A stretch of DNA of 64,000 bases, taken from assembly GCF_050947875.1 (NCBI RefSeq), contig NC_134568.1:200174258-200238257 (forward strand). Direction: 5' to 3'. The notes under the pieces were generated by a model that was not told the origin of the DNA, ran no database searches, and saw only the letters and a program-made list of their open reading frames with translations. A program made the translations under genes and the position numbers. The stretch's first letter is position 1. Every line of letters starts with the position of its first letter. This DNA is from Dermacentor variabilis. Its lineage: Eukaryota; Arthropoda; Arachnida; Ixodida; Ixodidae. This document shows, piece after piece, positions 1 through 11,409 of this stretch.

Positions 1-1398
1 CGTAACGTTCTTCAATGGCTGCACTTTTCTTTCACCGATCGTTCACAATTGTTACAGCTAGTAGCACTTCCTTCTTCACTTCTGCAATTGAATCGGGCGT
101 GCTACAAGGCTCTGTGGTGGGACATTTGCTTTTTCTCATCTATATGAATGACTTACCTGATAAATTATGTTAATCAATTAACCTTTTTGCAGACACACTG
201 CATCGTATACCGCCAAATTAACAGTGACTCTGATATGGGTCTTCTTCAGTCCGATGTCAACCATCCTATTGGCTGGGCTAACGCGTGGAACAAGGAAATA
301 AACACTGAAAAATGCAAGTACATGCGTGTTTCTCGTCATAATACTACGTTGACCTCATATCGTCATAATACTAGTAACTGTGAATCTGTGTCCTGTTACA
401 AATATCTAGGCTTATTTTATTACTTCTAATCTTTGTTCGAAAATGCATGTAGACCATATAACCAACAACGCTAATCGCATGCTGGGCTACACACACCGTG
501 ACTTTTATCTTTCTTCTAGTCCTGTAAAATTACTTCTTCACAAATCGTTAGTTCGTACTAAACTGGAATATGCTGCATCTGTCTGGGACCCCAGCCAAGA
601 GACGCTCATCTATCAATTTGAGTTTGTCCAGAACCGGGTGGCTCGCTTCATTCTTTCTAATTAACACCACAACTCCAGCGTCACTACTATAAAAGCAGGC
701 TTATCATTACTACTGTTATTACAACATAGGAAAACATTCCGTCTTTGCCTGTTCCATAAGATATATCATGACAACCCCATTCTTAAGAATAAATTGATAA
801 CCCTTCTCTTGTTACGTTTCAGCTAGCATCGGCCATCGTCATAAGGTTGGTATTCCTTCATGCCACACCAAGCATGTTTTACAATTCATTCATCCCCAGT
901 ACGTCAGCTGGAATCACCTTTCCCGATCTGTCGTCGAAATATCTGATAATTTAAGTTCAAAGCTGCTTTAACTAACCTGCTGTTGTCATAAACACAAAAA
1001 ATTGTAGCATTGAAAATTTTGTTTCTTTTTGCTTAGTACTTTCTTTTTTTTGATCGCACCAATCTTTTTAAAACAGGCGTTCTTTGTTTTGTAGTCACAT
1101 ATTACTGATTTGAGCGTCATTTTTCTTGTTTTGCTTATCTGTTGCAAAATATGTCTTTATGGTTTGTATGCTAAGCTGCTTTTTTTTCTCTCTTCCTACT
1201 GTGCGCTATTTATTGTTAATTTCCTTTATTGTATTGATGTAAGCCTTTCTTTATTTTTTCTAGTGAGCCTCAATTATGTTTAGTGTTATATCATTTTACC
1301 GCTGATTTCTTGTTTTCCACTTTTCGAATGTAACCCACTCCCCTCGATAATGCCCTCTGGCCCTGAGGGAAATGAAATAAATAAATAAATACATAAAT
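1..1398 (+). mobile_element. CR1-like LINE, 3' part of reverse transcriptase plus 3' UTR
   Basis: The left edge enters a degraded non-LTR retrotransposon. Around 95-165 one frame reads GVLQGSVVG followed by FLIYMNDLP, a reverse transcriptase block. At 443-664 another frame reads NNANRMLGY, SLVRTKLEYAASVWDP and FVQNRVARF, the region C-terminal to the RT core. These blocks closely match the corresponding part of the longer element at 30784-34290, so both belong to one family. A T-rich 3' UTR follows, ending with a GC-rich block near 1345-1370 (also found at 34231-34261) and an AAATA-type tail. Frameshifts and stops make it non-functional. Its 5' part is outside the window. Confidence 0.85.
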
Positions 1399-1432
1399 AA
1401 ATAAGTGAGTAAATAAAGAAATAAAGTTTGGC
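1373..1432 (+). repeat. AAATA-type simple-repeat tail of the LINE
   Basis: Imperfect AAATA/TAAA repeats directly follow the 3' UTR of the LINE. They are probably its 3' tail, expanded as a microsatellite. The related element at 34262-34286 ends in the same kind of repeat. Confidence 0.75.
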
Positions 1433-2105
1433 TAGGTGTTTCCATTTAGGATCAACGTATGGTGTCCCTCGTACGGAGCATTGTTCTATTTCCGAGGCGG
1501 TCGCACATGACGGTGGGCTACAACTATGTATTTAAGGTGTTGCGTGGCACCGGTACATAACCTATACCGCTGTACCTGCTGGCTAGATTCGTAGCCGTGG
1601 AATGGTCTGCGAGAGGTCATCCTCCTTGTGGATGCCGGGTGGGTTTGCTGTAGCTGAAGACGGAGTAACCAAGTGAGGGCGACACTAAGACGTGAACCAC
1701 TTAGTCTTATTTAAAAATGGTGATCGCCCACAGAAACGGGCAGGTGGAGTATCTGGGCCGCGATATTGCGGCGGTACCTTTTCCGGTGATATCTCTTTTT
1801 GAGCTTTTTCGCGTGGCAGCGACGCTCCGCCCGCGTTATCAACGAGACCAGACGGCCGTGAACGGTAGATGATAAGAGTAGGCATATAGAAAACGAGAGG
1901 AAGTCATTGCTATTCGAAACTGTGTAGCCGTGAGTGTGCTGCGTGGAGCTGACGAGAGGTACTGATTTAACTACACTAACGCTCGCGCGCTGTCTCACGC
2001 TGCACGTTAACACCATAATATTTTTTGTTGGTTGCGCGAACCTTAGCGAAACAGTGCAGTTGTACGTAGGTTCCCGTCTCGCCTGGTTTGAGGCCTCTTC
2101 AATAA
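1433..2105. other. No gene recognised
   Basis: Unique-looking sequence with only short ORFs lacking recognisable motifs or codon structure. I see no domain, splice-supported exon or repeat family here. Confidence 0.4.
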
Positions 2106-2190
2106 AAAAGAAACCTTTTACAGAGGTGACTTTCGAACCGGCATATTTTAGCTCATAGCCGGATGCTCAACCGATAGGGCCACATGCGTA
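2106..2190 (-). mobile_element. tRNA-like SINE fragment
   Basis: On the minus strand an A-box-like TGGCCCTATCGG (2171-2182) is followed at normal tRNA spacing by a B-box-like GGTTCGAAAGTC (2128-2139). The stretch between does not form a good cloverleaf. I read it as a tRNA-derived SINE head or tRNA pseudogene rather than a working tRNA gene. Confidence 0.5.
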
Positions 2191-2194
2191 GATT

Positions 2195-4200
2195 TACATA
2201 GAGCCAATAATAGTCGATGTTATGCTTTGAGAAGCATATATTCCCACTGTGAATGAGATCTGCACAATTTTCTCTCTCGTTTTCGATGTAACGCCTATTA
2301 TTCAATTCGTAGTAGCTATGATACAGGGAAGCGTTGACTAAATGCTGCCCGTCAGCCCCTAGACAATTCTCAAGCCATTACTGTTCAGTTATTACGAGCA
2401 CTATTGGCGGTGTTTCCTGGTAGCAAAAGTTTGGTGGCATCCCAGATATTGCAGCGGAACGTTCCTACTTGAGTGCCTTGAGAATTTACCTATGACTGGT
2501 GCCTTCGCTAAGACAAGTGAGCCGAATGATTGACCCAGAAGCACAACCTAATATTCGCGCTGATAATCTCATTCTTTGAGTCTTTCCATTTGGATTTTTA
2601 TTGGAGTTTTGCGCTTCCGTGCGTTTATTAAGGCCTTCTAACTTATTCGACGCATTTCATCTTGGAACACGCTTATTTAGATGCACGTTCCTTCGCTGTT
2701 ATTGATCCCTTACCACCACACAACAAAACTTTGAGCAGTCAAATTAACGCCGTCAGGTGCTGAAGCAACCACGCCTCTAGAGTTCCTAGGATTTCATCGT
2801 ATTCTCCGGAAACACGCTGACCAATGACGTTTTCTCCTTCAATTCTGCCATCCAGCTGATAAAAGGAGAAATGGGTACGTTTTCCTTGGAATAAATATGT
2901 TTTATTACTTTGAGTATCTTATTTAATCTCCGTTATCACAGTTTATCAGTCTACTGTGTGACGCTGTATAGCGTTATTAAAACGCTACTTGTGTTCAGAA
3001 CCAGTTACGCCTCTTTGAGGGTGTGGCTTCATGATCTCATTAGCGTCGGAGTTTCGATTTCGCACGGATATGGAGATTCGTCGCGCTAAAAAGGCGCGGG
3101 GAGTCGCAATTTTTGTAATATAAACGCTGATATAGCATGTACATATCGGTCACTTCAATTTATTTATTGCGATCACCACCTTAAGTGAATTAGTTAAAGG
3201 ATTTTGACTTTAGTTAGCCCAATAATTACCACGCTTTATCCTACCTCTGATATCCGCTGCCACATACACCACGGTTCCGAAGAAAGGAAACCATAATTGG
3301 CGGAGAAGGGGATAACAGCAGTGAATATCGGTCAGTGTTTTCTAGTAGGAAAATTTATTTGCTTGAAATCCAACACGGCCGAAGCTGATATCATGTATCG
3401 TGAATTAAATTTCCTATCAGTGCCCCCCCCCCCCCCAAGCGAGGAATACTATAACCTAAAGCCTACCATAATGATTGAAAGCACTACATTTACTAATGTG
3501 GACGAAAAATGAAGCGGTTCACGTAAGCTGCCAAGAACACATTTTGCCGGAATACATGCAAACAAACACATCATTCAGACTTGCCTCGAGAGCGGTCCCG
3601 CACGGCTATACGATGACTTGTTCTATACTGTAAGGCTTCGTACATGAGTTTGAAAACGTTATAGGCATAATTTTTCCACGAAGAACGAAATGAGCAGCAC
3701 GTTTGGATTTCTCTAAAATAGGACCATGTTGTAGGACATATGGACAATCTTTTAAACTGAGTCGTTTAATTCGGTCGTACGCATGTATTACTGCTATTCC
3801 TTATTCCTTTTAGAAAGGAATGTGACAGCAAGTTTAATTACGCACAAAAAGAGAGACATACTAAGGGTCATGTGCGGGTGAACTTTTAAAATGCGTGGTT
3901 TATTGCAGGATTTCAACAACAAAAAAAGAGAAAATGCTAGTACAACTCATAATAAAAAAACAGCGGCACTGAAATGTTCGTTAAAATCCTGCAAGGTTGC
4001 TCTAGTATGCGTTTATTTCCTTTTTTTTTTTGTGCCGCGAAATGTCAGCCGCGGAATAAAAGTACTCCTCGAGCTCAAAATACTACTTGTAGTACGCCGG
4101 TGGTTCTGCAAGCGCATCGTAGACTGGGGAAAACGTGACTACGTGCTTACTTCGTGACTTTTTCGCTGTGCTTGTTTATGGTGGGCTTCGCGCTCGAAAT
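2195..4200. other. No gene recognised; AT-rich intergenic or intronic DNA
   Basis: No domain-bearing ORF and no recognised transposon. A poly-C run at 3422-3436 and a T-run near 4019-4032 are the only low-complexity features. Confidence 0.4.
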
Positions 4201-4208
4201 TGGAAGCG

Positions 4209-4290
4209 TATATTGAAAATCTACAAGGCACAGCACTTTAGCAACCGTGGTTGAATGCGATTGGCTGAAACGCCGCCGGCGACGCTCTGA
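4209..4290 (+). repeat. Left copy of an inverted repeat pair
   Basis: This ~80-bp stretch (from TATTGAAAATC through GCAACCGTGGTTGAA to CGCCGCCGGCG) recurs in inverse orientation at 6111-6192 with few differences. The pair flanks the LINE fragment at 4400-5950. It may be the terminal inverted repeat of a transposon or two independent copies of a dispersed repeat. Confidence 0.7.
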
Positions 4291-4330
4291 TGTTATGGCA
4301 AGAGGATTATTGCCTTTGCGTGTAGCCCAC

Positions 4331-4373
4331 GATAGGTTAGGTTAAGTTTAGGTTAGGCTCGGTTAGGTTAGCG
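4331..4373 (+). repeat. Short interstitial TTAGG-type telomere-like repeat
   Basis: Several GGTTA/TTAGG units, some degenerate, occur in about 43 bp. TTAGG is the canonical arthropod telomere repeat. The tract is short and imperfect, so it is an interstitial trace, not a telomere. Confidence 0.6.
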
Positions 4374-4399
4374 TCAAATGCGTTATATGGCGTGGCGTA

Positions 4400-5950
4400 C
4401 TCTCACAGAGGACGTTATTAGGGATAACTTCGGCGCGAAAGAGAGCGTAGCTCGGACTCAAACAGATCCAGCAACAGCAGAGAAGCCTGAGAGATCAAAA
4501 TTTAAGATAGAAAGCTTTTATTGGAAAAGAAAGCATAAGAAAATGTCCCTAATAATACGTCAGCAGGACCCGATGAAATTTCAATACAGCCAATCAAAAA
4601 CCTCGGTCCAAAGAGCAAGCCACTGCTGACTAATGCCATAGAGCAAGTGATTAGAACGAAGAAAATTCTGGTTAGATGGAGTGAAGGCAAAGGTGATAAG
4701 GATAAGACAAGCTCGTACAGGCCAGTCACAGTAACGTCGGTGATATGTAGAATGGCAATGCAAGCCATAAAATTGGAGCTGTCGAAGTGGGTGGAGGAAA
4801 ATTATGTACTAGGGGAACTGCAGAATTGGTTCAGGCCAGGCAGACGCTTAGAGGATAATATGTTTGTACGAACCCAGTGCATAGAGATTGCAGTCAGTGC
4901 AGGGTGACATGGGTTGGGCCTATTTTGAAGAAAAAGAAGCATAGAGCAAAATTAGTTTTGATGAAAGACTCAGGAACATGGATGAAAATAAATGGGCAGC
5001 TAGAGTGCACAAGTATCTGCTGAAAACCGTGGACACAGAATGGAGGAAGAGGTCAAGAAAATTGGCTACCAAGTACAGGGTCATTGAAACTGTAAATAGA
5101 AAACCATGGGTCATCAGAAAGGAAGTGAGAGAAACAGATACAGTTAATTCGATGCAAAGAACGGTAAGAAAAATGATCATGGAGATTTACAAAAATGAGA
5201 AGAAAGAAATTAGACGGGAAAATCTGTACGAGAACACGAAGGGCCTCTGTGTTCGATTATTATTACCTACAGCGCGCACTAATAACAAGGACGAAGAAGA
5301 GAGACGAAACACGAGCTCTGACTCACGACTAAATGTTCGTTGTATCTAAACAGCCATATAAATAGGAAAACTCACATATGAAAATTATCGGACTTCTTGC
5401 TTTAGCGTTCGCCTTTCTTGTTTCGCTTTTGGTTGAGGGAATGCATGGTGCGCGGATGTACGTAGGTGTGAGTTTTCCCATCTATATGGCTGCTTAGATA
5501 CAATAAACATTTAGTCGTTATTCAGAGCTCGTGTTTCGTCTCTCTTCTTCGTCCTTGTTAACAGTGCGCGCTGCAAGTAATAATAATGCAGATGTCCTGA
5601 CTCGCCTAGTTAGCTACCGTACTACAGTATTGCTGTTTGAGACTCGAGCTAGTTACCTAAGGACAAAAACATACCGGCGCAAATATTCGGAACTATATGA
5701 GGCACGTGTATGCTGCAGCAAGAATCCGGAGGCCACTCAGCACATCCTAATGGAATGCGAAGAGATGCACCCAGAGAGAACCGTATACGTAACGTACACC
5801 TTCCAGAAGCGCTTGGGTTTAAAGTGGACTGAAGCATTAACCGGTCAGCAGTCGAGATAAGCAAGAGACGGTTAGAGTATTGGTGGAAAAAAAGTAGGGA
5901 AGAGATTGATACGACCGGGTCTCTTAGTCATAGCTAGCGGTACAAGGTAG
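4400..5950 (+). mobile_element. Degraded LINE: reverse transcriptase and C-terminal zinc-knuckle region
   Basis: Scattered frames give consecutive pieces of a non-LTR polyprotein. Near 4555-4640 a GPDEI motif opens the RT domain. At 4647-4907 the frame reads SYRPVTVTSVICRMAMQAIK and VLGELQNWFRPGRRLEDN, RT blocks. At 4978-5250 there is a basic linker. At 5636-5800 LLFETRASYLRTKTYRRKY is followed by a Cys/His block (CCSKNPEATQHILMEC). Several frameshifts and stops separate the pieces, the catalytic ADD block is missing, and a foldback element at 5256-5588 splits the linker from the Cys/His block. The minus-strand fragment at 41040-41345 is the C-terminus of the same family. Confidence 0.8.
5256..5588. 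mobile_element. Foldback/MITE with ~120-bp inverted repeats
   Basis: The left arm (about 5256-5374) and right arm (about 5467-5588) are near-perfect reverse complements, sharing blocks such as AACAAGGACGAAGAAGAGAG and CGAAACACGAGCTCTGA. About 90 bp separates the arms. The unit has no coding capacity and sits inside a LINE fragment, so it is probably a non-autonomous DNA transposon or foldback insertion. Exact ends and target duplication are not clear, because both arms run into an ATTATTATTA/TAATAATAAT stretch. Confidence 0.75.
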
Positions 5951-6110
5951 ATTTTGAAGAAAAAAAAAATATTAAGGAAATGTAGACAAAAATGCTCGAT
6001 AAAAAAAATTTTACAAAATGCCTCATTAAATCAAGCAGGCTAGGTGACTATTTTTCATCGCCCCGTTTCAGATGATGCCATTAAATCATCATCATCAGTT
6101 GCAAAGTGCA

Positions 6111-6192
6111 TCGAGTGCCGCCGGCGGCGTTTTAGCCAATCGCGTTCAACCACGGTTGCTAAGGCGCTGTGCCCTTTCGATTTTCAATATAT
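6111..6192 (-). repeat. Right copy of the inverted repeat pair
   Basis: Inverse copy of 4209-4290 (GCCGCCGGCGGCG, TTCAACCACGGTTGC, GATTTTCAATATA). An ATC-rich tract (6086-6098) lies just outside its left edge. Confidence 0.7.
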
Positions 6193-6199
6193 GCAATCG

Positions 6200-8035
6200 G
6201 GAAACACTATTGTGGTCCACCGGCACTATTATACCTGGTGATTTTTCTTTACTGTTAACACAATTAAATAAAAGCAAAAAAACTTACGGCATATAGTACA
6301 GATAGAGCTGGATTACACTCGAGAAGGCGGAGATTATTGCAGTGTAAATCAAAATGAATAATTGTCTAACAAACTTCACTAGTCAACTAACTACGTAATT
6401 AATTTAGCTCACGTATTGCAACATACAAATTAAAGCCTGTGATTTCACAAGGCATATTCACTTAGAACGAACTTTCAAACACCAGTTTTGAGATAAGCGC
6501 GGCCCAACTTGCGGCAAATATGTAGTGCTGTTCTACGTGCTTTTTTAACAAAACGACTTTTCACTTATATTTCACTGCATACGTCTTGCCTTGTCATATG
6601 CCAAGTTTTGTTCTCACTGATTTCATGCTGCGGCCATTTTTAACTGCTTCCTCAATTTTCCCCACGTTATAATTTCGAAGCTCCCTTACTTTCTTTTTGT
6701 TGGTCATGCTTGTAAGATGCTTGTAAGGGTAATGGTTCACAAAACATTTTTTTTGTGTGTGTAGAAGTTTGTCACTCTTGGATGATCAGGCATCCCAAGA
6801 AGGTGTCTTCCAAAAATTGCGGTCTCGCTGGCTATCAACGAAGGTCGATAATGCGCATATTAGTCACATCATATCATCAAAACGAGCCAACAAGACACTC
6901 CGTGACTTTATTGTCTCTCCTCCTAACCTACTCCTTGGGAGCCAGCGCTGCTCGGACATGCCTGGCTGGATGTCTTCGCTCCTCTTGGCGTGACTTTCGA
7001 CTGCGCCGATTGTACGCGAAGCTACGCGCTCCTTTGTTAACGCTAACAGTGATCGAGAATGTATACGTTACTTTCTACACCTTCGGCGTGCAGGCATAGA
7101 CGAGAGGATGGCCAGGGACAGCAATCGGACGCGGGGGCGTGCCAGCGCGTTCGCGGCACGTCCTTGACATTCGGAGCAGCCCGTGCCGTCGTATGGCGGC
7201 GACAGGGTGCGATAACTACGAAACGACGGCTGCCAGTCAAGATAAACACGGGCTACCTTGCGCAAGCAGAGCGGGCGCTGTTTCGCAAAATGCGCGCTGT
7301 TTGCGAGTTGGCACCGGACGTCTTTATTTTTGCAACTCGGTCGACTCTGCACAAACAGGCAGCAGGAGCTCTTTCTGAAGAACCAGGAGCAAACAATAGA
7401 AAATAACTCTATCCTGCCGTTCGTGCGTAGGCGTAAGGCTCCCAGAAGGCGCGCAGTTTGGGCTATTGCGCTGAACGGCAGACTGCGCTGGCCACGTAAA
7501 TACGCACGCACACAAATTGGTCCACTGCTTGCATCTGTTCCGCGGGTGTCTTCCATTCCTCGCCACAAGAACTCGAACATGTGGTCATACTTCCTGTCCC
7601 TTTGATTTGCCTTTCATTCTGTTCTTTTCCGGAGCAAACTTGACTCGTGTATCCTTAAGGGTGTCGCACATGGTTTAAAAGATATATATATATTTTGAAC
7701 GTTGTGCTTAATGTCAACAGATTTTGACAGAGGCTTTCTTGACAAATATAGTATAAGGTCAGAGGTTTGTATAATGATTGGCCCACTCACTTCCTGAGCT
7801 CAGCACGCACCAATCTCGTTTAGCAGCACGGCATCTACTTGCACCGCAACTTCGTTTCCTGCTTAAGGAAAATAAACCGCTCTGTTCTTTATGTGTCGTC
7901 TGTTTATATCTTGCGCTCGTAGGGAGTAGAGGCCCCTTCCATGCTTACTTATGCGTTCCTACCAAGTGCTCTGGAGGATTTCTACTCGCAGTGGAGGAAT
8001 ATGCTTTGGGAGCGTCCCGATATTTATTCCGCCTC
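6200..8035. other. No gene recognised; GC-rich island at about 7080-7570
   Basis: Mostly unique sequence. Between 7080 and 7570 the GC content rises and ORFs of 115-170 codons are open on both strands. They overlap one another antisense, show no domain and have no obvious splice sites, so they are more likely a by-product of base composition. The island could hold an unrecognised exon or promoter. Confidence 0.35.
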
Positions 8036-8039
8036 ACAT

Positions 8040-8250
8040 GCGAGGTCCGACACGTGAATATAAGTATTGCGACAGAGGGGGCGAATTTTTCAAGCGAAGC
8101 TCGCATTCCTCACCCGTGTCGGCGTCGGTGTTGCCGTATACGAGAGAACCCAGCCCGCGCGAAAATAGAAATTGCTTGTCGGGGCGCGCATTCGAGCCAC
8201 TGACCTCTGGGTTGCGCGACCACCACGCCAGCCGATTCAGCCACATGCCG
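8040..8250 (-). mobile_element. tRNA-derived SINE copy
   Basis: Minus strand: A-box-like TGGCTGAATCGGC (8231-8243) and B-box-like GGCTCGAATGC (8188-8198), followed downstream by a body running to about 8040 (through TCTCGTATACGGCAACACCG). This family differs from the SINE at 9388 and from the Thr-type SINE at 22785. The body limits are approximate. Confidence 0.55.
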
Positions 8251-8254
8251 GTTT

Positions 8255-9375
8255 TCTTTTATTTATTCTTTATTGCCTGTTTTGTACTACTATATCAAAC
8301 AACAAACTATAGATTATGTATTTTTAGATTGTTGGGAGGGCGTCTTCTTCTGGGATGTACTTCAGAGGACCACCAAGAACGATTTTCAGTCAGATCCACA
8401 GGGTATTAGATGTTTATCTATAGACACCAATGATGGACTTCCGTTTGACCTTGTTATGCTAGTTGGCCTTCACTGTCTATGGCGCGCCAGTACGTCGGGA
8501 TTTCACTGCGACCCGGATGCTCGGCCCGCACGAATGTGTTTTCGAGAATTCATGTCCAGATTTGTAGAAATCCAGAAAGCATAAGAATGTGTACCTGCAT
8601 GACTGTCGTGGGTGGAGCCCTTGACCGCGCTCAAAGAATTCTAAAGTATAGTCAGCCCAGTAAGGCTGACACTTGGTGCTGAGAACTTACTGTTTTATCT
8701 TGTTTTCCCAACTGATTCAGCCACCTTCATCTTTCGCTTTGCTCGTTCGCTCGGTTATGCAGCTGACGCCAACGCTCGCCGCAGAAACGAGCTCCGAAGA
8801 GCTGCTCTCTAAAAAAAATTAACGGCATGAAACATTTTACAGTGCATGGCTGTTCCTCTGCGCGTGAAAAAAAGGAAATCTATTAATCCTGTGGCAAACT
8901 TTAGTGAAGAGCAATGACCTGACTGAGCGCACACCGTATTCTACAACCTTTCAAGAAGATTATTAAGGCTCCTTAATATTATATTAATCTAATGAAATTT
9001 TTGTATAGCTACAACCACAGTTTGCGTTTAAATCGATTTAAAAAATAGTAATATTCACTTGATCATTCAGGAGCACAGTTTGTTTATTTAACTAACACAT
9101 CTGATGATTTCATTACCACGACCCACGTGAAGTCAACCTCTATGTACTACTTCACTCAAACTAGAGATAACCTAATTATGATGATCGTCTTTCATAGCAA
9201 TGTTGTTTTTGCATTTGCACCGGTTTTGTGGATTAGCAAGCCGCGTGCCACGGTGCCGTAATCATAGGCGTATTGAACATAAGAGGTACCAGTGCGCAAG
9301 GATATGTACAAGGCGTTCATTCAAAATAACGGACTTACTATACCGTGACTTTGATTAATACCGGTGAGCTGCAAC
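8255..9375. other. No gene recognised
   Basis: AT-rich sequence with short ORFs only. No motif or repeat family was identified. Confidence 0.4.
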
Positions 9376-9387
9376 AATTACAAGCAA

Positions 9388-9619
9388 AGCCGCCCTGGTT
9401 GCTCAGTGGCTATGGTGTTGGGCTGCTAAGCACGAGGCCGCGGGATCGAATCCCGGCCACGGCGGCCGCATTTCGATGGGGGCGAAAACGCCCGTGTGCT
9501 TAAATTTAGGTGCACGTTAAAAAACCCCAGGTGGTCCAAATTTCTGGAGTCCCTCACTATGGCGTGCCTCATAATGAGATCGTGGTTTTGGCAAGTGAAA
9601 CCCCATAATTTATTATTTT
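9388..9619 (+). mobile_element. Full-length tRNA-derived SINE (Ruka-like) with 12-bp target duplication
   Basis: The head (9388-9465) is tRNA-like, with A-box TTGCTCAGTGGC, a serine-type GCT anticodon-like loop and B-box GGATCGAATCC. The body contains the family hallmark GTGCACGTTAAA...CCCCAGGTGGTC and ends with GTGAAACCCCATAATTTATT, an ATT-rich tail. It is flanked by AATTACAAGCAA at 9376-9387 and again at 9620-9631, a perfect 12-bp target-site duplication that fixes both ends. Other copies lie at 12688, 14949, 15275, 33836, 40786, 48505 and 55412. It resembles what I know of the tick SINE Ruka. It needs LINE enzymes supplied in trans. Confidence 0.92.
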
Positions 9620-9631
9620 AATTACAAGCAA

Positions 9632-10110
9632 GCTGCAGCGCCGCATCGGAAGTCGGGCAGGTATAAGCTTGCGTACTGCACATGAAGCGTTCAGGCCGCA
9701 CAGGCCTAGCTTGAAGACTCGGGATTCAAAACGAAGTGTCTCGTTCTTGCGGTGCCTGCTTTTGGATCCGGCTATAGAGTCTAGGAGGCTCAGTGCTGCG
9801 CGCGCTAATCGATTTTGTCAGAGGACAGCTCCGATTGCTTCACCTGAGTCTCCTCAAATACGCTGCCTTGCATCTGAGCATGTCATCAGTTGGCGAGAAT
9901 TCCTCTTGAGAACATCTGCGCCATACGCTTATGTCTGTCATGTGTATATCGTGCAGCCAATGCAGCTTTGACGTCATTGGGCAACGTACTGGTTGATCTG
10001 CCTTCATCCCAATCCTGCATTATAGACTTTAAAGTTTGAAAATGTTCACCTTGAGAAACGTCACCGTGCTTAGATCGTAGCGAAGAGAAAACAGCAGAGC
10101 AATGAACAGG
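9632..10110. other. No gene recognised
   Basis: Short ORFs on both strands without domains; nothing assigned. Confidence 0.35.
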
Positions 10111-10111
10111 G

Positions 10112-10262
10112 TCCGTATTCACGAAAAGCTCTTACGCTAAAATTGTTCGCAAAAGAAAATTTCAGCCAATCCTAATGCTAAATATATCATTAGCGAAGAC
10201 GGTCGGCCAATGGGAAGGAGCACTTACGAACGAAAGGTTTTGTGGATGCAGCCCCAGATTCT
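10112..10262. mobile_element. MITE copy 1 (about 150 bp, terminal inverted repeats)
   Basis: Starts near GTATTCACGAAAAGCTCTTACG and ends near CGAACGAAAGGTTTTGTGGATGC, which are imperfect reverse complements. The core contains CAGCCAATCCTAATGCTAAAT and a region near GGCCAATGGGAAGG. The same arrangement recurs at 41352-41500 and 60118-60272. There is no coding capacity. Confidence 0.7.
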
Positions 10263-10264
10263 CT

Positions 10265-11285
10265 ACCGTAAATAGGCACCTGCACACCGTCCGACCTTTG
10301 CCACCCGTTGTCACGCTGTCACGGGCTGTCCGGCAAAGTATTCGTATACGATACAGTAAGGCTAAGAGCCATGGGAAATTGCATTAACGGCTATAGTAGG
10401 AATACGGCATACAGGCGAGTCTGAGATCGAGCCTATCAAAAACGTGCATGCCGTGTTACTGAGAACAAGCCACGATCTTGCGTTCCAGAAAGCAAAAGAG
10501 TGTGTGTGCATTGAATTACTGTGACCCCTTTGACACGTCAAGACGAGGGGAGATTGGCGAAAATTGAACTATGGAAGCCGTTCGCGAACGTCTATCGGAG
10601 TGCTCTCGCGCCGTACGAAGCATAGATGGAAGGCACTTCATTAAACGAAAGAAGAGTTATTCTTCATCTGTCGTGGAGAGTAAATAATGGCCGTCTTTGA
10701 AGTAAGCTGCATTCAGTAGCAGGTGTATGTTAGAGTGGAATTTCGGTCGACTCGCAGTTGCACTGAAATGCATAGCATCCGTACAGCTTTGACACAAGGA
10801 TACCATAGGCGTGATGGGCGATAGAAACTGTGAATTAGTTTCTTCAAGTACGCGTCACAATGAAAAAAAAATTTATAAAGTGCCTGCACGGCCACTCAAC
10901 GGTAAAGGAGATAACACACATGCGCAACGTGTCTACAAAGCGTGATAACAACGATGTTGTTAATGAGCCAGCTTTTGAAAAAGCTGCTACTGAAACAACG
11001 CATACATGGGAGTACACAGGCAGCGCATAATACAAATGTGCAAAGAAAAAAAAAAGAAAACCAAGACACCAGGGCTCTCCATTTGACCCGAGGAATAGAT
11101 TTTAAACCATGTGTCATCGCTTCCCCGTACCCGGTTCATGATATACCACCACTAACAGAAAGAAAATAATTCGATAATTTGTTCTGCGGCATAAATCGGG
11201 CTTTTTATTTAATATATAGCTGGTTTTCTTCAGTAAAATCCACTAGTAAGGCAACACCACAAGAGATGCGGGGAAACTGCCACTG
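10265..11285. other. No gene recognised
   Basis: Unique-looking sequence with short ORFs only. Confidence 0.4.
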
Positions 11286-11306
11286 CAGCTGGGCAAGCGC
11301 TGAAGC

Positions 11307-11308
<2 letters not shown>

Positions 11309-11349
<41 letters not shown>

Positions 11350-11405
11350 ATAGAGAGGAAAGGCCAACCAGACGAGCGTCCGGTTTGCTACCCTACACTG
11401 GAGGA
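11309..11405 (-). mobile_element. LINE 3'-end relic with (CT)n tail
   Basis: On the minus strand this reads AGTGTAGGGTAGCAAACCGG, then a TGGTT...CCT block and a CT tract, seen on the plus strand as (GA)n at 11309-11348. The same module occurs at 17293-17368 at the end of an RNase H-type LINE, and as short relics at 29085-29158 and 49527-49590. I read it as a 5'-truncated insertion of that LINE family. Confidence 0.65.
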
Positions 11406-11409
11406 AGGG

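Noticed and set aside
7059..7580. Overlapping ORFs of 115-170 codons on both strands
   Set aside because: No domain, start context or splice sites, and antisense overlap in a GC-rich segment makes chance openness likely.
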